DNA of 29,034 bases from Trichomonas tenax (GCA_023091735.1 JALKBU010000654.1:1-29034), one strand, 5' to 3'. Positions 7,640-17,558 are shown, counted from the first letter of the stretch. The notes: a model not told the origin generated them from the sequence alone. Program-made: numbers and translations.

Positions 7640-7782
7640 TTATTTGTGCTATCAACATCCTGACGATAGCACATCATCCATTTCTCTTTGTTCATTGCAA
7701 GTTTTTGTTGCACTCCAAACCTAAGAAAACCAAGAAAGTCGGTCGAAATTATCTCTTCTTACATGGTAAATATGAATTATAA
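7582..7782 (+). CDS. possible small ORF, weak
   Basis: A 66-residue frame from an ATG inside the dispersed repeat into unique sequence, with a Lys-rich C-terminus (KPKKTKKVGR). Its TAA stop overlaps TAAA, which is the only support. Repeat copy 1 does not keep the downstream frame. No homology recognised; chance is quite possible. Mirror copy at 21253-21453. Confidence 0.15.
   Translation: MLEAKEDFIMSSCGLIVKDVICAINILTIAHHPFLFVHCKFLLHSKPKKTKKVGRNYLFLHGKYEL
7645..7673. repeat. 9-bp stem hairpin beside repeat copy 2
   Basis: TGTGCTATC (7645-7653) pairs with GATAGCACA (7665-7673) over an 11-nt loop, six bases beyond the end of the dispersed repeat. The other repeat copy also has a hairpin beyond the same end, at 952-998. 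Mirror copy at 21362-21390. Confidence 0.7.
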
Positions 7783-8097
7783 ACGAATAATTTGAAGATA
7801 AAAATAAAAATTTAGTAAAAAATGAATTTTACAAAGAATATAAGGATCGAATTGAGAATCTAAATAATATAAATCAATAAATAAAATGAAAGTAACATGA
7901 AAACATTATCTAATTCATGATTCATAATTAATTATGAATTTAATGATATATTAATAATTATGAGAATGAGTAATAAAATGAAAATAATCTTGTAATGAAA
8001 AAGGTATCTGTGAAAAAAATAAAAAATAGAAAAAAATAATAATTTTTATAATATCAAAAGTGAAAATGTAATGTGTATTAAAAATTGAATCAATAAG

Positions 8098-8172
8098 TGG
8101 GTTCTTGCTATAGCCTGGCCACTCGAGGGCTTTGGAAGTCTCAGGCCAACCTCGCCCAATGACATTCTCGCA
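8098..8172. other. GC-rich patch with self-complementarity
   Basis: About 57% GC over 8101-8160 between very AT-rich flanks. It contains CTGGCC/GGCCA-type and CGAGG/CCTCG-type complementary segments that could form stems. It may be a structured RNA or an inserted fragment; I match it to no known RNA family. Mirror copy at 20863-20938. Confidence 0.35.
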
Positions 8173-8332
8173 ACAATTTAACCATGCATAAATATCGTTG
8201 TTTTCTTAACAATTAGGTATATGTTTGTTGATGATAGAGTTGTGGCTCGTCAACAACACTAACCTGGATGTATTGGTTAGACTACAAAGATATTTATGAC
8301 ACTTTTTATAAAGGTGACATTTTGCCCGCTCA

Positions 8333-8733
8333 AAAAGTGATAATTTATTTATAAAAGTGACTTTAAGGCTCACCCTGTCACTTTTTGATGTTCACTTTTG
8401 TCATAGACTCATTTACAAATCGTCGAAAAGTGATTTTGGCGAAAATTCATTTTTTTACTTCATTGATAAAACTTAATGATATTATTTGGATATCTTTAAT
8501 CTATGATCAAAAAGCTTAGTAATAAAATGATGATAGAAACATATATAGTTATCTTTGTAGATTCTAAATCTTATATTCATGAAATTTTCTCAATTCTCAC
8601 TTTTCCGACAACTTTTCACAGAGTAATTCCAACTCTGTCTTTTTTCCTTCAAAAATCGAATTTGCAATATAAGTAGTTTATAAATTTCATGTTATTTTGG
8701 AAATACTACGATTTTAATGTGTCAGAAAAGTGA
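8333..8733. promoter_or_regulatory. cluster of TCACTTTT / AAAAGTGA octamers
   Basis: Seven octamers on both strands: about 8333-8340, 8353-8360, 8378-8385, 8392-8399, 8426-8433, 8597-8604 and 8726-8733. TCACTT fits the trichomonad initiator consensus, and the cluster lies 110-510 bp upstream of the ankyrin gene start. The same motif occurs in the GGAAT element ends and upstream of the SAPS gene, so it may instead be a transcription-factor site. Mirror copy at 20302-20702. Confidence 0.35.
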
Positions 8734-8846
8734 GAAATAAACTATTCAATCTTAACATTTCAGGGTCGAATTATTACCAGCCCCTTAATATTTTGTAAGA
8801 GTAGATAATAAAGGGATTCAAAGAAATATTGCGGGGCACGTTATTA

Positions 8847-10019
8847 ATGAATACAGGAGAACTGCTCTCTTCGTATATAGATGACTGCCAGAAGGTGGCG
8901 GACATCAATGTCGAGATGCAGCTCTCTGACGAAATCGACTCTGTCATATGGATGCGCGCTTTTTACAAACTTCCGATTCATATCTGCATTAGAATTCTCA
9001 AATACTGCGGAAAGAAGCTTACTGAGATCCAATCCAGGCAGGTTATCGATGGATTCATGAGAAATTGTGGAATAGAAGCAATGAAGCTCTTCCCTTACTT
9101 AAATTGCGGATCTTTGGAACAATTAATGGGCCCAGGTCCATTACAGAAGAATCAAACACAAGAAAATTTCATACACGAACCATTGATACCACACATTTCT
9201 GAATTACACTCTCCTAAGCCGAATCCAAGAGTCCAAAAGAAAAGTCCTGTTAATAAATCTGTTCCGCATTCCATGTTGAGCCCCAACAACCACTCTAAGT
9301 CAATATCGTTCTTCAAGCTTGATGTTCCACAACTCACTGTGCCACAGAAGATAGGCAATCGTTCTGGCCTGCATTCTCCGATTTCGCCGAGAAAGAAGGT
9401 CCATGTCAAAGAAGAGGAAGACGAAGCTGAAAGGAAGGAGAGATATGACTTGATTACAATCTTTTCAGCAGCAGAAGCATCGGAATTAAAGACGATCGAA
9501 AAAATTATCCACGAAAAACCGCAAATAATCAACGCCAAGCTCAACAATGAAACAATGTTACACGTGGCAATGAGAAAACGCGATATGAAACTTGCTGGTA
9601 TTTTGATTCTCTGTGGTTGCGATATTAACGCTTTAAATGAATTTGGAAGCACACCTTTATACACCGCCATCTATCACGACTACATTCCAGGAATCGACTT
9701 CCTTCTTTCACATGGTGCAAAAGTTGATATCAAAAATAACGTTGGAAACACTCCTTTGCATTGGGCGGCAGAATGCAGGAAAATTCACGCAACGAAGATA
9801 TTGCTATCGTACGGTGCAAACATTAACGCTCAAAACGACAAATTAGAGACACCTTTGATAATTGCGGCTGAAGGTGGCCCTGTGCAGCTTGTTAGAGAGT
9901 TCCTTCTCGCGGGTGCTGATACTAATATCGAGAATATATACGGAGAAAAGCCTGCTGACGTTGCTCAACATCCAGATATTCAAGCAGAAATCGCAAACAA
10001 AGATGCTGAAAAGAATTGA
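8847..10019 (+). CDS. ankyrin-repeat protein
   Basis: 390 residues from the ATG at 8847; the open frame before it has no ATG. An N-terminal helical domain (about 1-92) is of the kind found in front of ankyrin repeats in the expanded trichomonad family. A polar, Pro/Ser-rich linker (about 95-190) follows with SP sites (HSPKP, LSPNN, HSPISPRKK). Then come ankyrin repeats: a degenerate one at about 201-230, good ones at about 233-262, 265-295, 298-328 (GNTPLHWAAE) and 331-362, and a partial cap to the C-terminus. Ankyrin domains bind proteins; the partner is unknown. Probably cytoplasmic, as no signal or membrane segment is seen. It converges on the SAPS gene with 32 bp between stops. No near-canonical initiator lies close to the ATG. 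Confidence 0.92.
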   Translation: MNTGELLSSYIDDCQKVADINVEMQLSDEIDSVIWMRAFYKLPIHICIRILKYCGKKLTEIQSRQVIDGFMRNCGIEAMKLFPYLNCGSLEQLMGPGPLQKNQTQENFIHEPLIPHISELHSPKPNPRVQKKSPVNKSVPHSMLSPNNHSKSISFFKLDVPQLTVPQKIGNRSGLHSPISPRKKVHVKEEEDEAERKERYDLITIFSAAEASELKTIEKIIHEKPQIINAKLNNETMLHVAMRKRDMKLAGILILCGCDINALNEFGSTPLYTAIYHDYIPGIDFLLSHGAKVDIKNNVGNTPLHWAAECRKIHATKILLSYGANINAQNDKLETPLIIAAEGGPVQLVREFLLAGADTNIENIYGEKPADVAQHPDIQAEIANKDAEKN

Positions 10020-10050
10020 TGTGATTTCAAACACAATACAAACAATAATA

Positions 10051-10054
10051 TTTA
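10051..10054 (-). terminator. TAAA poly(A) signal overlapping stop
   Basis: The TAA stop of the SAPS gene continues as TAAA. Mirror copy at 18981-18984. Confidence 0.4.
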
Positions 10055-11476
10055 GTCCGAGTTAAATAACATCCGTGGAACGTGACGACGACGTTTCGTT
10101 GTGATAACAATTGATTCATAATCAAATTCATCGGATTTCTTCGATTTCACAGCACTAACGTCGTAATCATCGTTTAAATCTTGTTCGATCGGCTTGGAAA
10201 TGCACTCTTCTTTGAATTCTGCTTCAAGTTTTATTGGAACTGAAACAGAAATGTCTGAGTGATCAAATGAACAAGATTCTCCATATGGACCACCTCCGTA
10301 ACGTCCGTCCTTCAGTTTAAGGTAAGGAATAAGTCGATCTTTCACAAAATTAATCCAATAATTGTTTTTGAGGCCTTCAAACACCGGTCCATTCTTCATT
10401 AGGAGCTCTGCGAAGGCTGTGATATGTCCAGAACGGTTGGAAGTGTTAAAATTATCTATTATCTTAGTAATAAAATCTGTTTTTGTCAGCATTGATGCTT
10501 TGTCTTCCAATACTTTAGCGAGAGCCTTAAGTATCGCATAGTTTATCATGGTATTTGACTTATCTTTGAACAGATAATCAACCATCTTAACTGAGTACTG
10601 TGGATACAGTTGTATAAAGTATACAAATGAAACAGGAGAAATATTTTCGCATGAAATATCGACCAATTCTCCGTATGAATTAATAACGTGATCTGAATTC
10701 TCGCAATATGGCTTTGCAGCAAGTATAAATTGATATATCTCGCGAGAAATCAAGTGATTTTTAGTCTTAACAGCAAGACTTAAGAGTTCTTTCATTATTC
10801 TATCTTCATCGAAAAGGTGAACCATATCAGGTCTCTTGGAAAATATCTTCGAAAAAGCGAGGATAACACCCAGCTGCTTGGTGGCAGAAATATCTTGCAA
10901 ATTTTCACACAGCTTAATTGTATCATTGGAGTTCAACTGGAAATCGCAGTTATATTCTGTCACCAAAAACACAAATATATCGCGTAGCGCAACTATATCT
11001 ATATTATGGATGAGATATTGTTTCAATCCTTCTATCTTCCTTATAAAACTTCCAGATGTGAGTTTTGTGTAGATCTCTATGATGCTGGCGAAGTGGCCAC
11101 ACAAAAGGGTATTTGGCCATGATTCTGAAAACACAAAATTTTGGAGGGAGTCTATAAACACTCTATTATCGCAAAAACTATTCTGTATTCCCAAAAACTT
11201 TGCATTAAGAAGTTCTAAAGATAGTTGCGAACGCCTCTTGTATTGGCCGCATAACATTTTACTTGAATTGAGAATGTACTCCATCAGCTGCATAACGGAG
11301 CTCTCTCTCGAAATATATTCCAGGAAATCAACATTCGGATTTTGCATAGCTTGTTTGATGTTTGGATCGTCCAACACTTCCTCGATCTCGCAATTGGACT
11401 TGGATATAGAGAACAGGATACTCGGCGGGAAGGACTTTGACCTACGCCTGATATCGTGGCTGAAGCTATAATCCAT
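10052..11476 (-). CDS. SAPS-domain protein, PP6/Sit4 phosphatase regulatory subunit-like
   Basis: 474 residues, mostly alpha-helical. The segment at about 35-68 (LDDPNIKQAMQNPNVDFLEY, then a helix ending LMEYI) has the pattern of the SAPS-domain start, where a Leu-Asp-rich helix precedes 'leFl..pevl..Lv.yi'. The block at about 104-175 matches the SAPS order of a helix, a 'LNPLLAgyFskvv'-like segment (here NTLLCGHFASIIEIY) and 'fl..i...d+...'. Near the C-terminus YWINFVKDRLIPY (373-385) followed by GGGP (394-397) resembles the end of the family core. An acidic tail and a basic KRRRHVPR segment (461-468) follow. Family members bind PP6/Sit4 catalytic subunits and set their targets. It is shorter than animal PP6R proteins. 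Alternative: another HEAT/ARM-like helical protein. Confidence 0.7.
   Translation of the reverse strand: MDYSFSHDIRRRSKSFPPSILFSISKSNCEIEEVLDDPNIKQAMQNPNVDFLEYISRESSVMQLMEYILNSSKMLCGQYKRRSQLSLELLNAKFLGIQNSFCDNRVFIDSLQNFVFSESWPNTLLCGHFASIIEIYTKLTSGSFIRKIEGLKQYLIHNIDIVALRDIFVFLVTEYNCDFQLNSNDTIKLCENLQDISATKQLGVILAFSKIFSKRPDMVHLFDEDRIMKELLSLAVKTKNHLISREIYQFILAAKPYCENSDHVINSYGELVDISCENISPVSFVYFIQLYPQYSVKMVDYLFKDKSNTMINYAILKALAKVLEDKASMLTKTDFITKIIDNFNTSNRSGHITAFAELLMKNGPVFEGLKNNYWINFVKDRLIPYLKLKDGRYGGGPYGESCSFDHSDISVSVPIKLEAEFKEECISKPIEQDLNDDYDVSAVKSKKSDEFDYESIVITTKRRRHVPRMLFNSD
10063..10066 (+). terminator. candidate TAAA poly(A) signal of the ankyrin gene
   Basis: First TAAA after the TGA stop at 10017-10019. 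It lies inside the coding end of the convergent SAPS gene, so the two mRNAs would overlap at their 3' ends. Mirror copy at 18969-18972. Confidence 0.35.
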
Positions 11477-12029
11477 TCGTCAAAAAAATTAACGATACAA
11501 CATGTTTGACCATTTTTTTATTTTCGGGATTAACTATGGCAGAGAATACTATTAATGATGAGAATCCGACATTTTACTTCGTTCTCAATTAGAAAAGTGA
11601 CATATTTGGAATAATTTACCATCCAGTCTGCATTGTTTTTAGAACATAATTGTTATTGAATTAAAATGACAGGATAAATTAAATTTGAAAAATCAACTAT
11701 ATTATGGCTTGCTCGGTCCTATGGTATAATATTCAAAAAGTGACAATATTTACAAATTTCCATAAACTTGATAAAAATATTATATATATTATTCTAAAGC
11801 TATGCTGTATTCAATTTAAAAGGGACAATTCAAAAATATTTTGGATTTAGGATCACCAACAAGCATTAGTGATATGTTGGATAACCCATCAAAAAGTGCC
11901 ATTTTACTAAAATTTACAAAAGTAGACAAAAATCTGATTTCCGAATTAAAATGAAAAATGGAACCAACATATATCATAGAATCTAAGCTTGCGATTTTGG
12001 TTTTCGAAAAATAACCTTTGATTACTATA

Positions 12030-13105
12030 TGCTTTCGGTTGTTGTAAACCAAATATTAGACAAGTAAACTACATGTAAACAAAATATTTTGCAAGCAGTA
12101 AATAGTGCGATGTATAGTCATAAATAATGAATTCATGATAATTCATACTAAATATTTCGTAAAAAAATCTAATATTTATTTTAGAATAATATTAAAAATT
12201 ATGCTTCGTAGATTATTAGTGAAAATACGCTCATTCTAGTATTGTGCTGGAGCGTGTGATTCATAACATATGTATTTTTTCAGCTTCAAATAATATCGAT
12301 GCAAAGAATCAGAAATTTATGAGTGAATTACATAACATCTAGCTCGTATGCTTCTTTTTGGTAACACTAGGGTAGCTTGTAGATTTTGGTTTAAAGTTTT
12401 GATGATATTTTTGGTAAAATCGATTGTAAAAACGTGAAATTAGGATCAAATTTCAACAGCGATGTCACACCATTACTTGCTGGAGTCTGATGATTGACTG
12501 CCTCGAAGTGACTTCGTCAATGAATTATAACAATGGCTGTTACTTTTTAATGTTTTTCTAAAAGCTAATAAAAATCATTCTTTAACGAGTAAAAATGATA
12601 TACAGATCATGCAGATGCTATATCTGCGGTAATTTCGATTTAAATGTTATTTACAAAACTGAAAGCATAACCGCAAAGCAATGCTTTCGGTTTTTGCTGC
12701 GGTTATTTGAGAGGAATTGAGAGAAAGCTAAAACCGAAAGCACACCCTTTGCTTTGTAAACTCACCAATTCCTGTTTTAGAAGCTCTGATTAGCTTTTCG
12801 AAGCTTTTATTAAAAATAGCCTTTTCACGCAAAAACAATGCATTTCTGCGCGAAAACCATGCCAAAACAAGTTGATTTTTGGTTATCATTACTCGATGAT
12901 TTAAGAAAAATCAAAATCTGAGACGACAGTATGATGATAAACGCATAATAGATGCATTTTGTCGCTTTATAATATCATAAAATGCTTTAAAAATCGTCAA
13001 AAAGTAAAAATGATTTTTAAAGTTTCTATTTTTTTCGAACAATAAAGCAAAGCAAATAATTAAATACTGCTTTACGCTTTGTCTAAATTGCTCTAACCGA
13101 AAGCA
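12030..13105. repeat. dispersed AACCGAAAGCA motif
   Basis: Exact 11-mers on either strand at 12030-12040 (-), 12682-12692 (-), 12732-12742 (+) and 13095-13105 (+), with near-copies at 12657-12667 and 12669-12680. The 86-bp core (12657-12742) has four sites in opposing orientations that can form hairpins (ATAACCGCA pairs with TGCGGTTAT). This could be a protein-binding array. Mirror copy at 15930-17005. Confidence 0.6.
12493..12521. repeat. short hairpin
   Basis: ATTGA/TCAAT outer arms and a CGAAG/CTTCG inner stem with a 3-nt loop, with a one-sided bulge. No neighbouring gene gives it a role. Mirror copy at 16514-16542. Confidence 0.5.
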
Positions 13106-14422
13106 TTTTGCACAAGCTTAATAGAATCAAATTTTCCTTATTTGGAGGTTGAACTTTAACAGTAAATTATTGTCAGTAAATTTTCTTGTTTTTATTTATG
13201 AACCAATCACTCCTTTAGATTGTTATTCAGATTTTAGAGTTTATTGAAATAAAATTTGTAATTTATTTTTGACGTTTTCTAAAATCTCATTTTTAAGACA
13301 TCAAACCTTTGTAGTAAGATAGCAAACAGTTATGCAATGATCCACCATAAGTTATGGCTCAATCTTCCTGAGTTTTATATATTTGACATTTTTAAATTTA
13401 CATGTCAGATACTTTTTAATCTGATTCCTATATCTTTTCATACAAAAGTCTAACTAGTGACTTCTATTCTAAACTACTCAGTGGACAAGATTGGCCTCAT
13501 CTCAGATACAATAGTTTAAGTTAAATTTGTAATTTAGTGATGAACAAAAGTTTTGATTAAGTTCTTATATTGTGGAACTTATTGATCTCAATTTCCTCCA
13601 TAGTACAGTGAAGACCACAAAAATCGTTATTCATATGATAAGTTTAACTATATAAAAAAGGAATCATTGATGGGCGTCACTGAATTTTCTACGTCTACTC
13701 AAACATCTCGATTTTTCTCCACCAGTATGAATATTTAAGGTCTAATTTTGGTGGCAAATGAAAAATTTTCCCATCTAAAATGCTGTGGATATATAGAGCA
13801 TGAAAAATATATTATTCAATATTATATCAAAAAATGTCTTGATTTATTTTGATGTTAACTGACGGATTATCATTACTCATGTTGTTTGCATGCTGTGTGG
13901 ATGAAAAGTAAGGGTTGCAAATTAAGATTGAATATTTTGCGAATAAAACGCAACACATTTTTATCCTGTAAGTCCAACATTTAGTAGACACTGATTTGTC
14001 TGCGTTGAAAATGGACAAATCAAGTGAATAATAACGAGATAAAATCAGGATTACTAAAAATGAACAGATTGGGTATTGATATTTAATAGGATACATATGC
14101 AGGTGATAAGCCATCATATCATCATCATCACATTCAGCTTTATCTCACCCTTTTTAACAAAAGATTATTTAATTTTTTTTGATCATAAATACTTTTGTTG
14201 CATTTTTTCATTGAAATAGAGACTTAGAGCTATTTTAATTCAGCAATTTATTTTCAAAATATATACACATATTATATATGAAGCAATAACATATGTTAAC
14301 AAAAATATTTGGCGGGAAAATCGTAAAAGTGACAGAAATATCATGGTCAGCAAATACACAACAGAAGTCATAGCAATACGGAAAAGTAGTGCTCCTTGTG
14401 GCGTTGTGGCACCAGATGTTTG

Positions 14423-14491
14423 TAGTTGGTGATCACAATTTTAATTTGCAAACAAGCTCATTCAGTACAAATCAGATCGAAGCAAGCTTGC
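14423..14491 (+). repeat. imperfect inner inverted repeat, left half
   Basis: It pairs with 14544-14612 but carries six mismatches in 69 bp, at 14423, 14426, 14455, 14465, 14475 and 14482, while the flanking 14.4 kb carries none that I found. The sharp change at 14422/14423 suggests that this short inverted repeat is older than the perfect arms. No indel separates the halves. Confidence 0.92.
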
Positions 14492-14543
14492 TTGTATGCT
14501 AGGAAATGTGTAGTGATAGATAGTTATTGTAACTGAATTTGTT
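14492..14543. other. non-palindromic central spacer (52 nt)
   Basis: Left and right sequences stop pairing here, giving a 52-nt loop between the inner repeat halves. It is AT-rich with no recognisable gene, and I see no sequencing-adapter-like sequence in it. It would be the hairpin loop if a single strand folded on the inner repeat. Confidence 0.9.
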
Positions 14544-14612
14544 GCAAGCTTGTTTCGATGTGATTTGTAGTGAATGAGCCTGTTTGCAAATTAAAATTGT
14601 GATCACCAGCTG
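14544..14612 (-). repeat. imperfect inner inverted repeat, right half
   Basis: Partner of 14423-14491 at about 91% identity. The mismatches are both transitions and transversions, as expected from ordinary divergence of an old short inverted repeat rather than from one editing process. Confidence 0.92.
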
Positions 14613-14613
14613 C

Positions 14614-17558
14614 AAACATCTGGTGCCACAACGCCACAAGGAGCACTACTTTTCCGTATTGCTATGACTTCTGTTGTGTATTTGCTGACCATGATATTTC
14701 TGTCACTTTTACGATTTTCCCGCCAAATATTTTTGTTAACATATGTTATTGCTTCATATATAATATGTGTATATATTTTGAAAATAAATTGCTGAATTAA
14801 AATAGCTCTAAGTCTCTATTTCAATGAAAAAATGCAACAAAAGTATTTATGATCAAAAAAAATTAAATAATCTTTTGTTAAAAAGGGTGAGATAAAGCTG
14901 AATGTGATGATGATGATATGATGGCTTATCACCTGCATATGTATCCTATTAAATATCAATACCCAATCTGTTCATTTTTAGTAATCCTGATTTTATCTCG
15001 TTATTATTCACTTGATTTGTCCATTTTCAACGCAGACAAATCAGTGTCTACTAAATGTTGGACTTACAGGATAAAAATGTGTTGCGTTTTATTCGCAAAA
15101 TATTCAATCTTAATTTGCAACCCTTACTTTTCATCCACACAGCATGCAAACAACATGAGTAATGATAATCCGTCAGTTAACATCAAAATAAATCAAGACA
15201 TTTTTTGATATAATATTGAATAATATATTTTTCATGCTCTATATATCCACAGCATTTTAGATGGGAAAATTTTTCATTTGCCACCAAAATTAGACCTTAA
15301 ATATTCATACTGGTGGAGAAAAATCGAGATGTTTGAGTAGACGTAGAAAATTCAGTGACGCCCATCAATGATTCCTTTTTTATATAGTTAAACTTATCAT
15401 ATGAATAACGATTTTTGTGGTCTTCACTGTACTATGGAGGAAATTGAGATCAATAAGTTCCACAATATAAGAACTTAATCAAAACTTTTGTTCATCACTA
15501 AATTACAAATTTAACTTAAACTATTGTATCTGAGATGAGGCCAATCTTGTCCACTGAGTAGTTTAGAATAGAAGTCACTAGTTAGACTTTTGTATGAAAA
15601 GATATAGGAATCAGATTAAAAAGTATCTGACATGTAAATTTAAAAATGTCAAATATATAAAACTCAGGAAGATTGAGCCATAACTTATGGTGGATCATTG
15701 CATAACTGTTTGCTATCTTACTACAAAGGTTTGATGTCTTAAAAATGAGATTTTAGAAAACGTCAAAAATAAATTACAAATTTTATTTCAATAAACTCTA
15801 AAATCTGAATAACAATCTAAAGGAGTGATTGGTTCATAAATAAAAACAAGAAAATTTACTGACAATAATTTACTGTTAAAGTTCAACCTCCAAATAAGGA
15901 AAATTTGATTCTATTAAGCTTGTGCAAAATGCTTTCGGTTAGAGCAATTTAGACAAAGCGTAAAGCAGTATTTAATTATTTGCTTTGCTTTATTGTTCGA
16001 AAAAAATAGAAACTTTAAAAATCATTTTTACTTTTTGACGATTTTTAAAGCATTTTATGATATTATAAAGCGACAAAATGCATCTATTATGCGTTTATCA
16101 TCATACTGTCGTCTCAGATTTTGATTTTTCTTAAATCATCGAGTAATGATAACCAAAAATCAACTTGTTTTGGCATGGTTTTCGCGCAGAAATGCATTGT
16201 TTTTGCGTGAAAAGGCTATTTTTAATAAAAGCTTCGAAAAGCTAATCAGAGCTTCTAAAACAGGAATTGGTGAGTTTACAAAGCAAAGGGTGTGCTTTCG
16301 GTTTTAGCTTTCTCTCAATTCCTCTCAAATAACCGCAGCAAAAACCGAAAGCATTGCTTTGCGGTTATGCTTTCAGTTTTGTAAATAACATTTAAATCGA
16401 AATTACCGCAGATATAGCATCTGCATGATCTGTATATCATTTTTACTCGTTAAAGAATGATTTTTATTAGCTTTTAGAAAAACATTAAAAAGTAACAGCC
16501 ATTGTTATAATTCATTGACGAAGTCACTTCGAGGCAGTCAATCATCAGACTCCAGCAAGTAATGGTGTGACATCGCTGTTGAAATTTGATCCTAATTTCA
16601 CGTTTTTACAATCGATTTTACCAAAAATATCATCAAAACTTTAAACCAAAATCTACAAGCTACCCTAGTGTTACCAAAAAGAAGCATACGAGCTAGATGT
16701 TATGTAATTCACTCATAAATTTCTGATTCTTTGCATCGATATTATTTGAAGCTGAAAAAATACATATGTTATGAATCACACGCTCCAGCACAATACTAGA
16801 ATGAGCGTATTTTCACTAATAATCTACGAAGCATAATTTTTAATATTATTCTAAAATAAATATTAGATTTTTTTACGAAATATTTAGTATGAATTATCAT
16901 GAATTCATTATTTATGACTATACATCGCACTATTTACTGCTTGCAAAATATTTTGTTTACATGTAGTTTACTTGTCTAATATTTGGTTTACAACAACCGA
17001 AAGCATATAGTAATCAAAGGTTATTTTTCGAAAACCAAAATCGCAAGCTTAGATTCTATGATATATGTTGGTTCCATTTTTCATTTTAATTCGGAAATCA
17101 GATTTTTGTCTACTTTTGTAAATTTTAGTAAAATGGCACTTTTTGATGGGTTATCCAACATATCACTAATGCTTGTTGGTGATCCTAAATCCAAAATATT
17201 TTTGAATTGTCCCTTTTAAATTGAATACAGCATAGCTTTAGAATAATATATATAATATTTTTATCAAGTTTATGGAAATTTGTAAATATTGTCACTTTTT
17301 GAATATTATACCATAGGACCGAGCAAGCCATAATATAGTTGATTTTTCAAATTTAATTTATCCTGTCATTTTAATTCAATAACAATTATGTTCTAAAAAC
17401 AATGCAGACTGGATGGTAAATTATTCCAAATATGTCACTTTTCTAATTGAGAACGAAGTAAAATGTCGGATTCTCATCATTAATAGTATTCTCTGCCATA
17501 GTTAATCCCGAAAATAAAAAAATGGTCAAACATGTTGTATCGTTAATTTTTTTGACGA
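14614..17558. other. gene-free region, right arm
   Basis: Mirror of 11477-14421. With the left counterpart it makes 6.1 kb of gene-free DNA around the palindrome centre, flanked by the two divergent SAPS gene copies. Confidence 0.6.

Larger units (their letters stand above)
6946..8846. other. 1.9-kb divergent intergenic region
   Basis: It separates the divergent starts of the coiled-coil and ankyrin genes. It holds AT-rich spacer, the inverted copy 2 of the ~210-bp repeat (7433-7639), a short hairpin (7645-7673), a very AT-rich block (about 7790-8095), a GC-rich patch (about 8098-8172) and seven TCACTTTT/AAAAGTGA octamers (8333-8733). No strong gene is seen. A weak frame at 7582-7782 ends in TAA overlapping TAAA. 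Confidence 0.6.
1..14422 (+). repeat. left arm of giant palindrome
   Basis: This arm is the reverse complement of 14613-29034. All gene boundaries pair exactly by i + j = 29035, the predicted proteins are identical, and the base-by-base comparison I made near the centre (14341-14422) and at the outer end shows no mismatch. Symmetry reaches the first base of the window, so the true palindrome may be longer, or the window may be a complete palindromic contig. I compared stretches by eye, not every base. Confidence 0.97.
11477..14422. other. gene-free region between SAPS gene and palindrome centre
   Basis: About 2.9 kb of AT-rich DNA without a supported gene. The longest frames (96 residues at 13827-14117, 78 at 11816-12052) have no recognisable features. 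It holds AAAAGTGA motifs near 11590 and 11736, repeated AACCGAAAGCA motifs (12030-13105), a hairpin at 12493-12521, and a TTTGGCGGGAAA motif at 14308-14319. Confidence 0.6.

Noticed and set aside
9152..9670. 172-residue antisense frame in the ankyrin gene
   Set aside because: Shadow of conserved ankyrin coding sequence, with no features of its own.
3413..11476. Introns in the called genes
   Set aside because: The frames are continuous over conserved motifs, and I found no trichomonad-type ACTAACACACAG 3' splice signal. The aminotransferase TGA is not flanked by splice-like sequence.
11816..12052. 78-codon frame upstream of the SAPS gene
   Set aside because: No ATG context, domain or conserved neighbour; likely chance.
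13827..14117. 96-codon frame near the centre
   Set aside because: It starts in a simple ATG/GAT repeat; the product is Ile/Tyr/Ser-rich with no domain pattern. Possible but unsupported.
14492..14543. Central spacer as a leftover sequencing hairpin adapter
   Set aside because: I see no adapter-like sequence in the spacer, and it is flanked by diverged inverted repeats, which an adapter join would not produce. This does not exclude other artefacts.
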